NCBI GenBank assembly: GCA_030710605.1
Contig: CP092886.1
Span: forward strand, 50,150,390-50,214,389
DNA: 64,000 bases
Reading direction: 5' to 3'
Source of the DNA: Cordylochernes scorpioides
Lineage: Eukaryota; Arthropoda; Arachnida; Pseudoscorpiones; Chernetidae
Position numbers and translations under genes: made by a program. Shown in pieces: positions 53,000 through 63,839 of the stretch. The first letter of the stretch is position 1; each line of letters starts with the position of its first letter. Below the pieces are notes generated by a model. That model ran no database searches, was not told where the DNA came from, and saw nothing but the letters and a program-made list of their open reading frames with translations.

Positions 53000-53825
53000 G
53001 AAGATTTGGCAATCCATAATTAAAATTATATTTAAAAAAGATGCATATATTGGATTTCTAATTATTTTATTGTTCTAATATTTCGAGGGGCAACTCGCCT
53101 CTCTTTATCGAGGATGTTTGTGTTTTTCATTAGAACACACGCGCGCGCGCGTACACCACTCTCGTTCTACAAGGCCAATGAAAGAATTGTATCTTTGATT
53201 TAACTATTGTATTCAGTTTATATACAGCTAATAATTATATTTAATATTATAGATTATTATTCTATCTATGAAAGATAGAGAGATTTATTTACAACAGTGT
53301 AATTGTAAATAATTGTTTATATACATATTAATTCTAAATTAATAAAATTTTGAAAGCAAAATAAATAAATTAATTAAAAGTATATACATAGTTATTCACA
53401 AATAATTAAGATATGAATTTTTTATAAACCTCTGGAAAATCAATATTTCTGTTTATACTGTGTTTATCTTCGGCAATTGCTATATATATTTGACTCTTTT
53501 TGTTTTAACTGTAGGTATGATTGTGGTATTTCTATCTTCCTATTGATGCTATTTTTATCATCTATAGATGTCCAGCTCTCAAGAAATAATCTTATGTGTT
53601 TATTCTGTACATTGTTGTATAAATCTATTGTATTATCAAAATCTGGCATATGCTCTTGCTTAATTGCATGTTCTACAAGTAATGATAAAAGGCTATGGTT
53701 TTCGAAGGCCGTCTTGTGTTGATTAAGTCTTTCTATTAAGGTTTTTCCAGTATCTCCAATGTAAGATGATGTACAAGATTTACATTGGATACGGTATATG
53801 AGATTGGATCCGATTTCTTGATTTT
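53000..53825 (-). pseudogene. Penelope-like element, GIY-YIG endonuclease and 3' end
   Basis: The open frame from about 53822 reads GSNLIYRIQCKSCTSSYIGD, TGKTLIERLNQHKTAFENHS, then LVEHAIKQEHMPDFDNTI and ends NIYSNCRR-stop at 53464. IYR.QC..C...YIG.T...L..R...H is the GIY-YIG nuclease of Penelope-like elements. RT is missing, so this is a 5'-truncated copy. The 3' region holds a stem-loop followed by CGAAATATTAG (about 53095), comparable to the fragment at 51186-51330. Confidence 0.78.
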
Positions 53826-54918
53826 AAACCCAAATCATTAGTGTCGGCGCGAGATAATGCATTTATTATAAAGTAGACACTTATCGCTAGGGTACTTGCA
53901 TAGATGCAGAATGTTATTAAATTTAAATAAAATTATGTATAAGATATTTATAAGAAAGTGAATTTGAATAATTATAAGGATTAAAAAAGGACCCACTTTT
54001 GAAAGGCGTTTTGTTTATCGCACTACAATTCATTCGCGCATGCGCAAGGCCGCATATATATGCGCGTGTGAATTATAATGGCATTTAACGAAGAATAAAT
54101 TTCTGCCTTAACATTCTTCAGCAATTCTTTCTATATATATATTTTTTTTTGAAGGCTGTTTGTAATAAATATTCGAATGTGGAACCCCCGAAACGTAATT
54201 CACATATTCGAAATTCTAAGATAATTTGAGATTGTAAATTCATAAGTTTTGAAAAAATACGAATAAATATAACTCGATATTAATTTCTTATCTGTAGATG
54301 ATATTTTAAAATATTAAATACCTTTAAAGATTAAAGAAAAGGGTTTACAAATTTTAAAACCACATCGAAGCGTATTTTTTTATGTTTGATATTTGAATTT
54401 GAAAATATTTGAGGGACCAAATCTAGGTTAAATACCTCAAATAGTTTAATTCCTCCCAATAGCACTTCAAGCTCGCACTAGGAGTTGGTTTGTATTCTAA
54501 ATCAGGACCCTGAAAAGAAACTAGTCACGAAGCCGTTTTGAATATAAATAACTTGGCATCAAAACCAATGGCATCCTTTTCTTCACAAGTGTAATTTTAC
54601 CAGTGTGTGCATATACACAAACGGATCTCTGAGACTTTGTAAGTGCAAAGTTGAGCACCTCCTTCACGTGTAGACATGAGGTACACTTGCAATAAATGCA
54701 TTCTAAAAATAATGGCCTGCACCTTAAGTACTTAGGATTTCATATATAGTATCAAGAGCAAAACTCAAAGCAACATGATATTTTTATATTTTTAAGGGAT
54801 GCATTCTCCCCTTTATTTACAGAAATAAACATTTTTTTTTATGATTTTAAATTCTAAAAATTTTAAAATAATATCTTAAACATATCATCACTGAAGGTAA
54901 TAATTTTATAATGCATTT
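53826..54918. other. Dynein intron between Penelope-like fragment and ORF1-only element
   Basis: No gene recognised. At 54140-54215 the words GAATGTGGAACCCCCGAAAC GTAATTCACATATTCG form a short inverted repeat around CCCCCGAAACG, possibly another Penelope/hammerhead-type end. Confidence 0.35.
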
Positions 54919-56715
54919 CTCTCTCTCTCTCGGCCGTGCGGCCACGCGGCGCGCGAGCTCCACGTTTTTCAATCTGGAGATGGAAAACTTCGCGTTTTCC
55001 AACCCATATGCTGTACTGGCGGTGAGCCAGGATAAAGATCTACACAACGGTATGATTCCGATCGAGGTAGCTGAAATGGAAGTCGATTTATCGACGATAA
55101 AAGATTCGACGTAGAATTGTTTGAGTTCGGGTGTGGGCAACAGACATGCAAATTCGTTCGTGAAAAACGGCGGATATGTAAATCCGGCTGCGGGAAAAAG
55201 TGAAAATTGGGCGGAGCAAGTTGAGGCCGCGGAAAAGGATAATAATAACACCGAACCTTTCCAATCTGTATACCAGAAAAAAAGGAAACGGTTTGACTCT
55301 AAAAGTCCAAGATTGTGAGGCCGGACGCTAGCTCTCCAAAACCATCTGGGCAGCTTCGAAGGACAACGAAGGAGTCCGTGACCCTCGTCAGGAACACAAG
55401 GCAGCAGCAGACGCTGAACAAAGCTAGATCAGCAGCAGCATCGTTCGACCAATGCTGCTATGTCGAATGGTGCGCGGACTTCCATCCTGTGCACTACATG
55501 AAGGCCTTGGAGGAGTTGCAGAGGAAGGAATCCGTCTACCAGCTGATGAAGATGTCCGGCCATGTTATGTTCGGACTGGCCAGCATTGAGAAGGCGGAGC
55601 GCCTGGTGGAGAATGGACTCACCATTAACAACACCTTCCTCAGGGCATTCCCATACAGAAGGAAGGCGGAGAAGATCATCCTTGGGAATCTGCCCATCGC
55701 AGTGAAGTAGGAAGACATCATCGAGGCCTTGCGACCTTACTGCCGGGTTGTCTCCCTGGCCTATGAAGTGGTGTCCTATAACGGATACACCTGGACCACC
55801 GGCAACAGGTAGGCCTTCGTCCTCCTGAATGAAGGACGCAAACTCCACCAGCTTCCTGCCAAGCTGGTGTTCATCTCCAAAGGAGAGTTCACACCCGCCT
55901 ATATCACATACGGCGTTAGGTGTAGAAGATGTCACCGCCACGGACATCGGCGAGCCACCTGCCCCCAGGGCACCCCGAAGTGGACCGGTGTTGACGCCTC
56001 CATCCTCCCAGCCCACGCCCTCCCACAGCTTCACTGCGACTACATCGGCTGAGGGAAATTCTGGAACCATCCAGACAATCCCTGTGGTACCTCCCAATCC
56101 TGCCGCGTCTTCACCCGCGGAGAGCTGCCCAGTCCTTTCCCAGAACACTCCAGCCACCAAGCCTTCTGCTCCGGCGCCAAGCACCAGCGCGTTGCCTTCT
56201 CTGCTAGCGCCTTCCTTGACCGCTACTTCACCAACAGCGGTCCAGGCCAAAGATCAGGCCAAGGCTGGGCTAACAACGGAATCTTCCATCCCCTAACCAC
56301 AAAACATACAGCCTCCTCAGCCCACATTACAGAAGGTTGAGGATCTGTTTAAGGTACTAGACGCTGACCCCTTCATGGAACCCCTATATAGGGATTATTA
56401 CAGGACCGAAATAGAGTTGGCTGTTGTATGTCTAACTAGGAGGGAGGACGTTCTCGCATTTCTCTCGCCCGACAAGAGCTCTGCTCTAAAGAAATTCCTT
56501 GACATGGCAATCGCCCATGTCGGGGACAAGGACTCCGACCTAGGCAAGAGGCTGTCCGACTTCAGGACAAAATGCGACATTGAACGAGACGAATTTCAGT
56601 GGTATTCGTCTGATACAAACAATTAGAAATTCAGAATTTTTATTTTTTGTTATATTTTGTTAATATAATTTTTTAATTGTTGACTAGGAGTCAATAAACC
56701 TTTTAATTTGATGCA
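54919..56715 (+). mobile_element. ORF1-only retroelement, copy N1
   Basis: Starts with CTCTCTCTCGGCCGTGCGGC and GCGGCGCGCGAGCTCC, shared with copy N2. It encodes one decayed ORF1-like protein and ends with GGAGTCAATAAACCTTTTAA. No reverse transcriptase frame follows. Confidence 0.65.
54980..56626 (+). pseudogene. ORF1-like RNA-binding protein of N1 (RRM-like, CCHC, C-terminal domain)
   Basis: MENFAFSNPYAVLAVSQDK starts at 54980. Frame changes near 55315 and 55960, with stops at about 55112, 55708, 55810 and 56294. The central part (CYVEWCADFHPVHYMKALEE, GHVMFGLASIEKAERLVENG, RRKAEKIILGNLPIAVK) resembles the RRM-like portion of LINE ORF1 proteins. CRRCHRHGHRRATC is a C-x2-C-x4-H-x4-C knuckle. 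A Pro/Thr/Ser-rich linker follows. The C-terminal 90 residues (LAFLSPDKSSALKKFLDMAI, AHVGDKDSDLGKRLSDFR) form a domain I do not recognise, conserved in N2. Confidence 0.7.
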
Positions 56716-56725
56716 CTAGCGCGCC

Positions 56726-56865
56726 ATCTTAATGGCGAAACCGCTGGGAGGGTTCACCACTGATGAGCCAGGCCCTCCCATTATTTTTTCCATTCCAGTA
56801 AGGGCAGTAGAAATCGTTTATTTTCAAAAAGAATCTTACGCCTTTAAAAACATTTTAATTGTCAT
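56726..56865 (+). repeat. Dispersed repeat, copy 2 (pairs with 33530-33785)
   Basis: GGCGAAACCGCTGGGAGGGT TCACCACTGATGAGCCAGGC is followed by an AT-rich part, lying between N1 and N2. The paired copy is on the opposite strand 23 kb away. Confidence 0.75.
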
Positions 56866-56909
56866 TTGTCTCTCTCGGCCGTGCGGCCGCGCGGCGCGCG
56901 AGCTCCGCG

Positions 56910-58533
56910 TTCTTATGGGATAGAGATTGAGGCGATAGAGCTTTGTAACCCCTATGTGGTATTGGCTGAAAGCCTAAAAAATGGGCTGCAAGCCCATATG
57001 AGTTTATCCAAAACGCCCAAGTCTCCGCCGAGAAATCTTCAAAATATTCTGAAACGACTGAAAGTCATTCAGAATTAACTAATGGCAAAGATGCAAATAC
57101 CAAGCCGGCGGCGGACATGCAAATATTTGACCCAATTGGGTTGATTTCCCAGAACAGGAAGACCAGCTTATCGAAAGACAAGATGTGATCTTCACCAAAG
57201 TGGGCGGCTCCAAGAAGAGGCCACATGATCCTGACCACGCCAAGTCGAGGACCAAAAAGGGCTGCGTTCAGGCATCAGGAATCTCTCTGAACAGCAGCAG
57301 GCCACAAGCCACACCAAGACCCAGCAAGGTGCACGAGTGCCAGACCACCAGGCAGAAGCAGGCAACCTTCCGAGCAAGGTCGGCAGCGGAACTGGTGAAC
57401 CAGTGTGACTACCTGGAATTCTGCCCAGACTTCACGCAAGAAGAGTATTTCCGGCGTTGGTAACCAAGCTGGGTAAGGGAACCATCTACCAACTGACAAA
57501 GATGGAAGGACACATCCTGGTCGGCCTCTCCAGCGTGCAACTCTCTGACAAGCTTATAGAGGAGGGACTCAACATCGAAGGACGTCACCCTACGTGCCTT
57601 TTCCCTCAGGAAGAAGGCCGAGAGAATTGTCCTCGGCAACGTGCTCTTCTTCGTAGAGGACTCTGACCTCGTCACTGCACTGCGGCCCTACGGACAGGTC
57701 ACGTCCATCATCCAGATGATGCAACTAGAGGACTCCTGCTGGGCTGATGCTCGACGCGAGGCCTTTATAACTCTGCGCGACGGGGTGAAGATCTCCCATA
57801 TCCCTGCCCGGTTGGATGTCAAGTCCAAGGGAATGGTCACACACTTCTATGTGACCTATGGCACCAAGTGCTCCCTGTGCCATAAGCAGGGACACAAACG
57901 TGCAAACTGTCCTCGTAAGACTGGCGTCCAAGAGGACAAGTTGGTGCTCCCTGTGGAATCTCCTACTGCCCGCACACAAGGCTGGACCAAGCCACCCTCC
58001 ACCTCGAACACCATGCCGGCTGCAGCACCTACACCTGCTGACCACAGACCCCAACAGACCTCACCTACTGCTGCTGTGGAGACAGCCCCACTTCCATCAA
58101 GGGCATCCAATGCTCAGCAGGAAGACTTCACCCTCAAGTATATCCCCGCAACGAGCGCTCAAAAAAATCTGGAGCCGAAAACATCAAGGAAAAGAAGGCA
58201 GGACCCGGTGTCGAGGCCTCCTTCATCCAAGCCCATGCCCTCCAACAACTCCGCCCTCTCAACACCAGCTGCGGAATTGTCTGCACCCATCAAACAGACC
58301 ACCCCCAACACCCTCCAACCCTGCCGTGCTTTCGCCCGGGGCAAACTTCCCTGTCCGTCCCGACGAGACTCCAGCCCCCCGAGCTTCCTGTTCCGGCGCC
58401 GAGCATCAGCCAAATGCCATCACGACCAGAGCCTTCCTCGACCAATACTGAACCATTAGCGGCTCCTGCAGAAGAGATCCAAGCCATGATGGAATCATCC
58501 ATCCAGTCTGATACCTCCGCGGACGAAGACATC
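56910..58533 (+). pseudogene. ORF1-like protein of N2, N-terminal and central parts
   Basis: ELCNPYVVLAESLKNGLQ corresponds to SNPYAVLAVSQD of N1. Further: CDYLEFCPDFTQEEYF, GTIYQLTKMEGHILVGLSSV, QLSDKLIEEGLNIEG; then VLFFVEDSDLVTALRPYGQV, AFITLRDGVKISHIPARL and the knuckle CSLCHKQGHKRANC. A Pro/Ser/Thr-rich linker with PAPPAEEIQAMM-like end follows up to the gypsy insertion. Frames switch near 57180, 57460 and 57600. Confidence 0.7.
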
Positions 58534-58996
58534 TGTAGCGGCTCCCAAATATTAACTTTTCATATTTTCATCATAAGTTTTAATTTGTTTAATAACTATA
58601 TAAATCAAATATTAAATTAAAATATTCATCTTATAAATATATAATGCTCATAAAATATACTTTATTAAAATTATATAAATTAACATTAATATCACATTAT
58701 TTGTTGTCATAATAATATAATAAAATAATAATACATCATTCTAAATATAAATCATAAAAAATCATGTAAAAAATATAAATATTTATATATAATATTATCA
58801 AACACATATATTTTAAAATTTTATAATATTGAAATGTTATTTGACCACCGCACACATAAACAAAAGAACGTCAACATGTATACAACAATTTAACCCCTTC
58901 TGATAATTTGTATTAGATAAATGTAATTAAAAGTTGATTTTACAAAAAATAATTTGTTGTCGGACTCCGCTTGGAATTACAAACCAACCAGCAACA
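58534..58996 (+). repeat. Gypsy C2 5' LTR
   Basis: 463 bp, very AT-rich in the middle, TG...CA ends. The first 100 bp differ from the 3' LTR at about four positions. Confidence 0.9.
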
Positions 58997-59063
58997 ATTG
59001 GTGAGCCGGAATTAAAAAGAACAATTAAATCAAGAAGAACAAACATTATTTTTAGAAATTCAA

Positions 59064-59875
59064 GATGGCGACCGAAGAGAAGCTAACGAGCGGCGGCGGA
59101 ACTGAACCCTACCATGAAGCCTGCAAGGTAAGCATTAAAATACCCCCATTTTGACGCAAAAAACCTGAGATTTGGTTTTATCAAATTGAGGCTTAATTTT
59201 CCATTAATAATGTAACTAGTGAAAAAACTAGGTTCAACTATTTGATATCGCAGTTAGAACCTAAATATGTTGAAAACCTATGGGACATAATAACCTCGCC
59301 AGAGGAAAATAAATATTCTTTTGCTAAAGAAAGACATTTGAATCTCTTTAAAAAAAGTGAAACTTCCCGTATCAGACAACTCATTTCAGGAATAGAACTA
59401 GGGGATATGAAGCCGAGTCAGCTTCTGCAAAAACTGCGTTCATTGTCTCCGGATGACATTTCTATCAATATGATGGAAACCATCTGGTTAGAAAAACTTC
59501 CACAAACCATTAGAAGCATAATTGTTGTAAGTGAGGAAGATTTGGATAAGTTAGCTGTAATGGCAGATAAAATTTCTGATCTAAACCCTTCAGCTGAAAT
59601 TTGTTGCACTAATAAATCTAATAACAACACTACCGAATTTAAAAAAAAAAATAGAATCCCTTGAACTTCAAATTGAGAGACTTACACTAAATCAACGTGG
59701 CAGAACCCGCGAGAGTGGTAGCTCTAGTGGTGGTTTTAACGATCGCAGCCAATCAAGAAAAAGATATAATCCTAAAGGAAAATTTGGTAAAAGATGTACC
59801 CCTTCAAAATGCATCCCACCATGTGAATGGAGATCGGAAAACTCCATTCAGCAACAGAATTAGCGGTAAGCTCTG
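59064..59875 (+). pseudogene. Gypsy C2 gag
   Basis: MATEEKLTSGGGTEPYHEAC then KVSIKIPPF-stop; after a shift (59242) LISQLEPKYVENLWDIITSP, LISGIELGDMKPSQLLQKLR, LEKLPQTIRSIIVVSEE. The text parallels C1 gag throughout. The zinc knuckle zone (about 59700-59820) is shifted into a frame without a clear CCHC. Confidence 0.8.
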
Positions 59876-62800
59876 CTGCTGAACAAGCCATCCATTACCG
59901 CAAATCTTGCCTATTTGTTCAGGACAAACAAACGGGATTGCGTTTCTTAGTGGACAGTGGTGCTGATGTCAGCTTGATACCCGCAAAAGGTGAAGACAAA
60001 AAGCAAGCTGAACTCAAGCTCTATGCTGCAAATGGTACCAAAATTGATACTTATGGTACAAAATTGCTCGAAATTGATTTGGGCCTGCGTAGAGATTTCA
60101 CATTTCCATTTATAATTGCAAAAATTGATAAGGAAGTTTTGAGTGCTGACTTTCTAAATAAATTTAATCTACTAATAGATATACATGAAAAAAAAAAAAT
60201 AGATGCAAATACCAAACTAGCCGTAAAAGGACAAATATCTGCCATTTCTAAAGAATTTATAGTTAGTGCGACCAACAACACTGATGCAATAACCAGATTG
60301 ATTTCTAAATACAAAAACCTTTGTACACCCAATTTGGTATCAGCCAAATTATTGCACAAAGTCGAACATCAAATCACAACAACAGGTCCTCCTGTGTTTT
60401 CAAAAGCAAGACAATTTGACACAAAACGCCTCAGAATAGCAAAGCAAGAATTCCAATATATGCTGGAAAATGACATTATTCGTCCATCCAAATCTCAATG
60501 GGCAAGCCCATTACACATGACGTTAAAGAAAGATGGTACGTACCGCTCATGTGGGGACTATCGTAGATTGAATAATATAACCATTCCTGACCGGTACCCC
60601 CATTCTCCTAGATTAGAAGATTTTCATCATATATTGAGATGAAAAAACTAGTTTCCAGAATTGACCTTTTTAAAGCATATTACCAAATCCCAAAAGCTGA
60701 AGAAGACAAGGATAAAACAGCTGTAATAACGCCATTTGGATTGTTCGAATTCAACGTAATGAGGTTTGGACTCAGAAACGCCCCTGCGACTTTCCAAAGA
60801 TTTATCAATGAGGTATTATTTGGCCTAGACTTTTTCTTCCCATACATTGATGACATCCTAATAGCTTCCACAAACAAGGAAGAGCATGAAACTCACTTGG
60901 ACATGATCTTTGAAAGACTTTCAAAGCATGGCCTTAGAATCAATGTCAATAAATCAAAGTTTGGAGTGCAAGAAGTGGAATTCCTTGGACATCTGATCAC
61001 AAAGGAAGGATCAAGGCCTTTACCCTCAAAAACCAAGGCAGTTCAAGAATATAAATTACCTGAAACAATGCAAGATTTACGAACCTTTCTAGTTATGATA
61101 AATTTCTATAGAAGATACCTAAAAGATGCAGCCGCAACACAAGCTGTATTACATGAATTCCTGAAAGGTGCCAGAAAAAAAGGACAAAAGGAAAATTCCA
61201 TGGACTACCGAAGCAAAATCTATGTTTGAAAAATGTAAACAAGGCCTATCAAATGTTGCAATGCTAACATATCCCAATTCAGAATTACCTCTGTCTTTGA
61301 GCACAGACGCTTCTAATTGGGCAGTCGGAGCAGTCCTTCAACAATATGAGGAGAATGGCTGGAAACCCATAGCCTTTTACTCCAAGAAATTAAATGATAC
61401 CCAGAAGTCCTATAGCACATATGATCGTGAACTATTGGCAATCTACCTTTCTGTTAAAACTTCAAACACATGCTGGAAGGAAGAGACTTCAAAATTTACA
61501 CAGATCATAAGCCTTTAAAGTATGCCTTCCTTCAAAGAAATGAAAAAGCATCACCAAGACAACTTAGGCATCTACAATATATATCTCAATTCACTACAAA
61601 TATTGAACATGTTGATGGAAAAAGCAATATTGTAGCAGATACATTATCAAGGATAGAAGAAGTGTCAATGATTGAAAACAATGAAATAGCATTGAAACAG
61701 ATCAATGACACTGAGTTGATATCCTTAAAACAACAAACTAACCTCAAGTTTCAACAATATCCTTTACCATCAGGAAAAGTACTATGGTGCGAAACGTCGA
61801 CTAACAATATCAGACCATATATTCCAAAAGATTTCAGAAAGAGAATCTTTTTACAGATCCATGCAGCGCTTCATCCTGGAATCATGTCAAGCGTCAAACA
61901 GATGAAAACTAAATTTCTGTGGACAAATATCAAAAAGGACGTACAGAAATGGGCTCGCACATGTGTTGCATGTCGAAGAAACAAAATAACAAGACATACA
62001 AAACCCAAAATAGGCTGTTTTCCAGAAAATAGGGATAGATTTTTGTGTGGTACACATTCATTGCATTGGACCCCTACCACCTTCGAACGATCATATTTAT
62101 TGCTTAACCTGTATTGATCGTTTCACAGGTTGGCCAGAAGTCATCCCTTTGAAAAATATCAAGGCCGATACTCTTGCTCAAGCTTTTTATGAACACTGGA
62201 TTTCACGTTTTGGTATGCCTTCCACCATTATTACCGACTGTGCAAAACAATTCTCCTCGACAGTTTTTCAAAACCTGGCATTTCTTTGTGGAATTAAGAA
62301 CCAGCACACAACGCCTTACCATCCTAAAAGCAACGGTAAGATCGAAAGATTTCATGGTACAATAAAAACAGCCATCAGAGCACATCATTCTTTGAGATGG
62401 ACAGATACTCTACCAACGGTCCTTCTAGGATTCCGAGCAGCGTTGAGAGAAGATATGGATTTTTCTGCAGCTGAATTGGTATATAGAGTTAATATCAAAC
62501 TTCCTGGTGAATTCTTTGAAAATCCTAAAATTACTGCGGCATCAAATAAATTCGTAGACGATTTGCGAAGATTTTTAAGAGACCTAAAACCAAAAGTCTC
62601 ATCTCAAACGTCGTCAAGAGCAATATTTATTCATAAAGACATGAATACTTGCTCACATGTATTCTTGAGGATCGACAGAGTGAAGAAATCAGTAGAACCT
62701 CCATATCAGGAGCCTTACCGAATATTAGAGAGACATTATAAATATTTTGTCCTCGATATCAATGGTAGAAATGCCTCAATTTCCATTGATAGACTTAAAC

Positions 62801-62934
62801 CAGCTTACCTTCCTGCAGCGGATTGCAACACAGACACTGTTAAGTCAACTCCTTTCCTTCCCAACGACGCCGGAACATCCCGTTTCGGAAGAACAATTCG
62901 GCGCCCTGTACGATTTATGGATTGTGTAGCGTAA
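59827..62934 (+). pseudogene. Gypsy C2 Pol (protease, RT, RNase H, integrase), alternating frameshifts
   Basis: Five segments alternate between two frames, with breaks near 60630, 61190, 61480 and 62050. Protease FLVDSGADVSLIPAKG. RT RSCGDYRRLNNITIPDRYPH, RIDLFKAYYQIPKAEEDKDK, FGLRNAPATFQRFINEVL, catalytic PYIDDILIAS. RNase H LSTDASNWAVGAVLQQY, YDRELLAIYLSVK, YTDHKPLKYAF, HVDGKSNIVADTLSR. Integrase HPGIMSSVKQMKTKFLW, CVACRRNK, CIDRFTGWPEV, IITDCAKQFSS, YHPKSNGKIERFHGT. A K/R-rich end reads RFGRTIRRPVRF. All catalytic residues are still visible in the pieces. Confidence 0.9.
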
Positions 62935-62958
62935 CGAAAGTTACCGAAGAGGGAGTGA

Positions 62959-63089
62959 TGTAGCGGCTCCCAAATCTTAACTTTTCATATTTTCATCATA
63001 AGTTTTAATTTGTTTAATAACTATTTAATTCAAATATTAAATTAAAATATCCATCTTATCCGCTTGGAATTACAAACCAACCAGCAACA
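62959..63089 (+). repeat. Gypsy C2 3' LTR, internally deleted
   Basis: 131 bp; joins the first 100 bp of the LTR directly to CCGCTTGGAATTACAAACCA near its end. Confidence 0.9.
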
Positions 63090-63377
63090 CATCTCTCTCT
63101 CTCGGGCCATTCAGGAGAGGGAGCCGCTGGAAATATTTTTCAAACAACTAGAGGCTTACTCTACTCTAGCCCCTCTCTATGGGTTTAGGGTTGATTATGA
63201 GGACGTGGTGTCCGCGGTTCTATTCCGCTCTGAAAGATAACCAATCCTCAATGATCTCTCGCCTGGAAACAGAAAACTCCTGTACGAATTTCTCGGCGGT
63301 GCAATTGAGCACGTTGGGGACAAAAACCCCGTTATAAGCACGAGCCTTTCCGAATTCAGGGCGGCCTTGAGCATTTG
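63090..63377 (+). pseudogene. ORF1-like protein of N2, C-terminal domain
   Basis: Continues in frame after gypsy C2: DISLSRAIQEREPLEIFFKQ, LAPLYGFRVDYEDVVSAVLF, a stop at about 63240, then LNDLSPGNRKLLYEFLGGAI, EHVGDKNPVISTSLSEFRAA. It aligns with N1's C-terminal domain (AHVGDK..., LSDFR), which shows that the two halves belong together. Confidence 0.72.
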
Positions 63378-63540
63378 ACACGATGTCCCTTCAGAGATGT
63401 CTGATGTATATATTTATTAATTTTTATAATATATTTTACTTTCTTTTATAATTATTTGATGCATAATTTTTTTTCTTGGTACTATATAATTTTATATGGG
63501 CGATCAATAAAAGTTGTTTCAATCTCAATCTCTCTCTCTC

Positions 63541-63839
63541 AACACATAAATATCAGATTATATAGTAAATATATTTCTTCATTTATCGAGTAAAAATATA
63601 GCTGAACTCGTGTCAAGTGTCTCGCTATGTTCTATCTGAGGGCCATATTGCCCTGGTCTCATTGTAGATGCTTTAGACAGGTTTACCAAATAAACAAATT
63701 GTTATATCACAAAAATATTAATATCATAAAGGAATTATTTCTTCCAGTTTAATATAGAAAAAGAGTGGATAGTATACACACGAATCTAAAATGAATTCAC
63801 TAAAAATAAAGGTAAAATACATTAACAATATTAATTTAC
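63541..63839. other. Dynein intron, right end
   Basis: AT-rich, nothing recognised before the splice donor at 63839. Confidence 0.4.

Larger units (their letters stand above)
58534..63089 (+). mobile_element. Gypsy (Ty3-like) element C2
   Basis: 5' LTR 58534-58996 (463 bp) and 3' LTR 62959-63089 (131 bp) share both ends (TGTAGCGGCTCCCAAAT ... ACCAACCAGCAACA); the 3' copy has lost about 330 internal bp. The 4-bp duplication CATC (58530-58533, 63090-63093) marks insertion into N2. ATTGGTGAGCCGGAAT after the 5' LTR is the likely primer site and GAAGAGGGAGTGA before the 3' LTR the polypurine tract. Same lineage as C1. Confidence 0.93.
56866..63540 (+). mobile_element. ORF1-only retroelement, copy N2, split by gypsy C2
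   Basis: The 5' end CTCTCTCGGCCGTGCGGCC GCGCGGCGCGCGAGCTCC matches N1. The element runs to 58533, is interrupted by gypsy C2 (58534-63089, TSD CATC), and resumes at 63090 to about 63540, ending near GATCAATAAAAGTTGTTTCA and a CT-rich tract. Confidence 0.7.

Noticed and set aside
55429..56250. Minus-strand 273-codon ORF (MAWTAVGEVAVKEGASREGN)
   Set aside because: Antisense shadow of the GC-richer ORF1-like gene N1; composition is low-complexity Gly/Val/Ala and no motif is present.
57858..58451. Second plus-strand ORF rich in His/Pro/Ser overlapping N2
   Set aside because: Alternate-frame reading of the Pro/Ser/Thr linker; the frame with the CCHC knuckle is the conserved one.
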